A stretch of 64,000 bases of DNA from an uncultured Verrucomicrobia subdivision 3 bacterium (GTDB taxonomy: Bacteria; Verrucomicrobiota; Verrucomicrobiia; Limisphaerales; UBA11358), in assembly GCA_903889895.1 (NCBI GenBank), contig CAISYZ010000089.1, forward strand, positions 69,274 through 133,273, written 5' to 3'. Within the stretch, counting starts at the first letter, position 1. Each line of letters begins with the position of its first letter. The notes under the pieces are model-generated. The model saw nothing but the letters and a program-made list of their open reading frames with translations. It was not told the DNA's origin and made no database searches. Position numbers and translations under genes: made by a program. Of the stretch, positions 63,079-64,000 are shown piece after piece.

Positions 63079-63855
63079 TTATTTTCCGAACAGGCCGCCG
63101 AGGCCTTGGCCGATTTTGCCGGCGGTGTTGCCAAGGTTTTTGGCGGCACCGGTGGCGGCATCGGCCGCACCCTTGCCGAGGTTGGCCACGGATTCGCCCA
63201 CGGCCTTGATGGTGGCGGTGGTGATTTCACCGAGAATTTTTTGCGTCAGGTCGCCGGCAGTGATGCCGTCGGGACCGGTGCCCAGATTGCTGAAATGAAT
63301 GTCCGGTAGCGGCAGGGTCGCGCCGTTGAAATGCACCTTCGCGCCGGTGATGAGAAAGTCGTCCACCTCCAATTTTTTGCCTGCCTTCTTCGTCGCCGGC
63401 TGCGCGGGGACGTTCGCGTCGGCGGGTTTGGCGGCACTGCCGCCGGTGAAGGCGTTCACGTTGTCCATGATTTTATTAAGGTTGTTCGCGCCGAACGGAT
63501 TTCCATTGAAGCTGATTTCTGGCGAGCGCACCTCGACGGATTTGATGACGATTTTGTCGGACAGCAACGAGCCGGGCGCGAGGCTGACGACGGCTTTGCC
63601 GACGGTGATGGCGATGGGCGACTGGGATTTGTAGTCGTCAGGATTGCCTAGCACGAGGTTGTCCACGCCGCCGGAGCCGGTGAGGATGCCGACATGCACC
63701 GCGTCAACGGTCAGCGCGGTTTGTGTGACTTTGGGGCCGACGGTTTGCATGCCGGCCTTCACCGCGTCACCGAGGAAAAATCCCACGACAATAACCGTGA
63801 TGATGAAGAGGGCCAGCAGGGTGATGCCGATGCCAACGATAATTTTCTTTTTCAT
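63079..63855 (-). CDS. Membrane-anchored hypothetical protein (AsmA-like)
   Basis: 258 residues from the ATG at 63855; a single N-terminal span (IIVGIGITLLALFIITVIVVG) anchors a beta-rich domain with VGKAVVSLAPGSLLSDKIVI and SVEVRSPEISFNG, a pattern seen in AsmA-type envelope proteins. The C-terminal third is a Gly/Ala/Lys-rich helical tail (ANLGKGAADAATGAAKNLGN). Family is inferred from pattern only. Confidence 0.65.
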   Translation of the reverse strand: MKKKIIVGIGITLLALFIITVIVVGFFLGDAVKAGMQTVGPKVTQTALTVDAVHVGILTGSGGVDNLVLGNPDDYKSQSPIAITVGKAVVSLAPGSLLSDKIVIKSVEVRSPEISFNGNPFGANNLNKIMDNVNAFTGGSAAKPADANVPAQPATKKAGKKLEVDDFLITGAKVHFNGATLPLPDIHFSNLGTGPDGITAGDLTQKILGEITTATIKAVGESVANLGKGAADAATGAAKNLGNTAGKIGQGLGGLFGK

Positions 63856-63906
63856 AGCGGGAAATTGCCAACGCTGCGGAACTTTGGAAAGAATTTTCCG
63901 ACCCAC

Positions 63907-64000
63907 TCAAGCCGTAATCATGGTGCGAACCATGTCCACCAGCTTGTTCACATCATAAGGTTTGGCAACAAATACATCTGGTTTCACTGCCGCGCCGGCA
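63907..64000 (-). CDS. Response regulator receiver domain, C-terminal end (cut by window edge)
   Basis: Translation of the last 94 bases ends DVFVAKPYDVNKLVDMV then RTMITA and a stop. The KPYDVNKLVDMV stretch is the conserved Lys and final helix of a CheY-like receiver. The rest lies outside the window. Confidence 0.75.
   Translation of the reverse strand, partial: AGAAVKPDVFVAKPYDVNKLVDMVRTMITA

Overview
The window is a GC-rich bacterial chromosome segment with about 60 protein genes and two tRNA genes. No rRNA, insertion sequence, prophage or CRISPR array was found. The gene mix fits a Gram-negative, LPS-making bacterium: heptose synthesis, LpxI, a periplasmic cyclophilin and many exported proteins. 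Several products have a character I associate with Verrucomicrobia: a LamG-domain secreted protein, a short protein ending in an LQAAP...SQFFRL module, and DUF5069, DUF3095 and pseudopilin-like lipoproteins. Assignment to Verrucomicrobiota (Pedosphaera/Limisphaera side) is an inference from gene content, not a phylogenetic result.

Layout. 1-20 kb is a surface-polysaccharide region: a glycosyltransferase fragment, an FkbM methyltransferase, GT4 and GT2 transferases, a flippase, a SAM methyltransferase, and a + strand run of epimerase, UDP-sugar dehydrogenase relative, SDR and Gfo/Idh oxidoreductase. It continues with miaB, rfaE2 and a GT9 transferase, then the opposite-strand heptose genes gmhA, a gmhB-transaldolase fusion, hddC and hddA. 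The heptose genes together encode every step from sedoheptulose 7-phosphate to GDP-D-glycero-alpha-D-manno-heptose. A truncated AvaI/BsoBI-like restriction endonuclease lies between hddC and hddA. 19-34 kb carries a PAS/PP2C regulator, typA, a cytochrome c, DUF3095 and manC, a cassette for a secreted Asp/Tyr-rich protein, two HEAT-like proteins, trpA, aroC and a TPR protein. 34-44 kb is metabolic and cell-envelope: lipoamide-dehydrogenase-like enzyme, nitronate monooxygenase family, aquaporin, FKBP, gnd, the amgK-murU cell-wall recycling pair and lpxI. 44-58 kb holds secA, a heparinase-like protein, a ROK kinase, an aminotransferase, rluD, lspA, two cyclophilins and clpP. 58-64 kb has a 3-methyladenine glycosylase, tRNA-Met and tRNA-Val, an HpnI-like transferase, a GH42 protein and the end of a response regulator.

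The most unusual signal is not a gene. Five intergenic spaces hold degenerate tandem arrays that share an exact 21-nt period but have unrelated unit sequences (about 1299-1487, 16241-16471, 32652-32987, 52449-52637 and 60428-60721). Three lie between convergent genes and none between divergent genes. In two of them the unit contains an inverted repeat. Four further spots carry heptamer tandems (7 is one third of 21). A separate palindromic element sits in frame inside amgK and in the N-terminal extension of murU. Three enzymes lack an expected catalytic or phospho-acceptor residue: the UDP-sugar dehydrogenase relative, the GH42 protein and the receiver-like domain of the PP2C protein.
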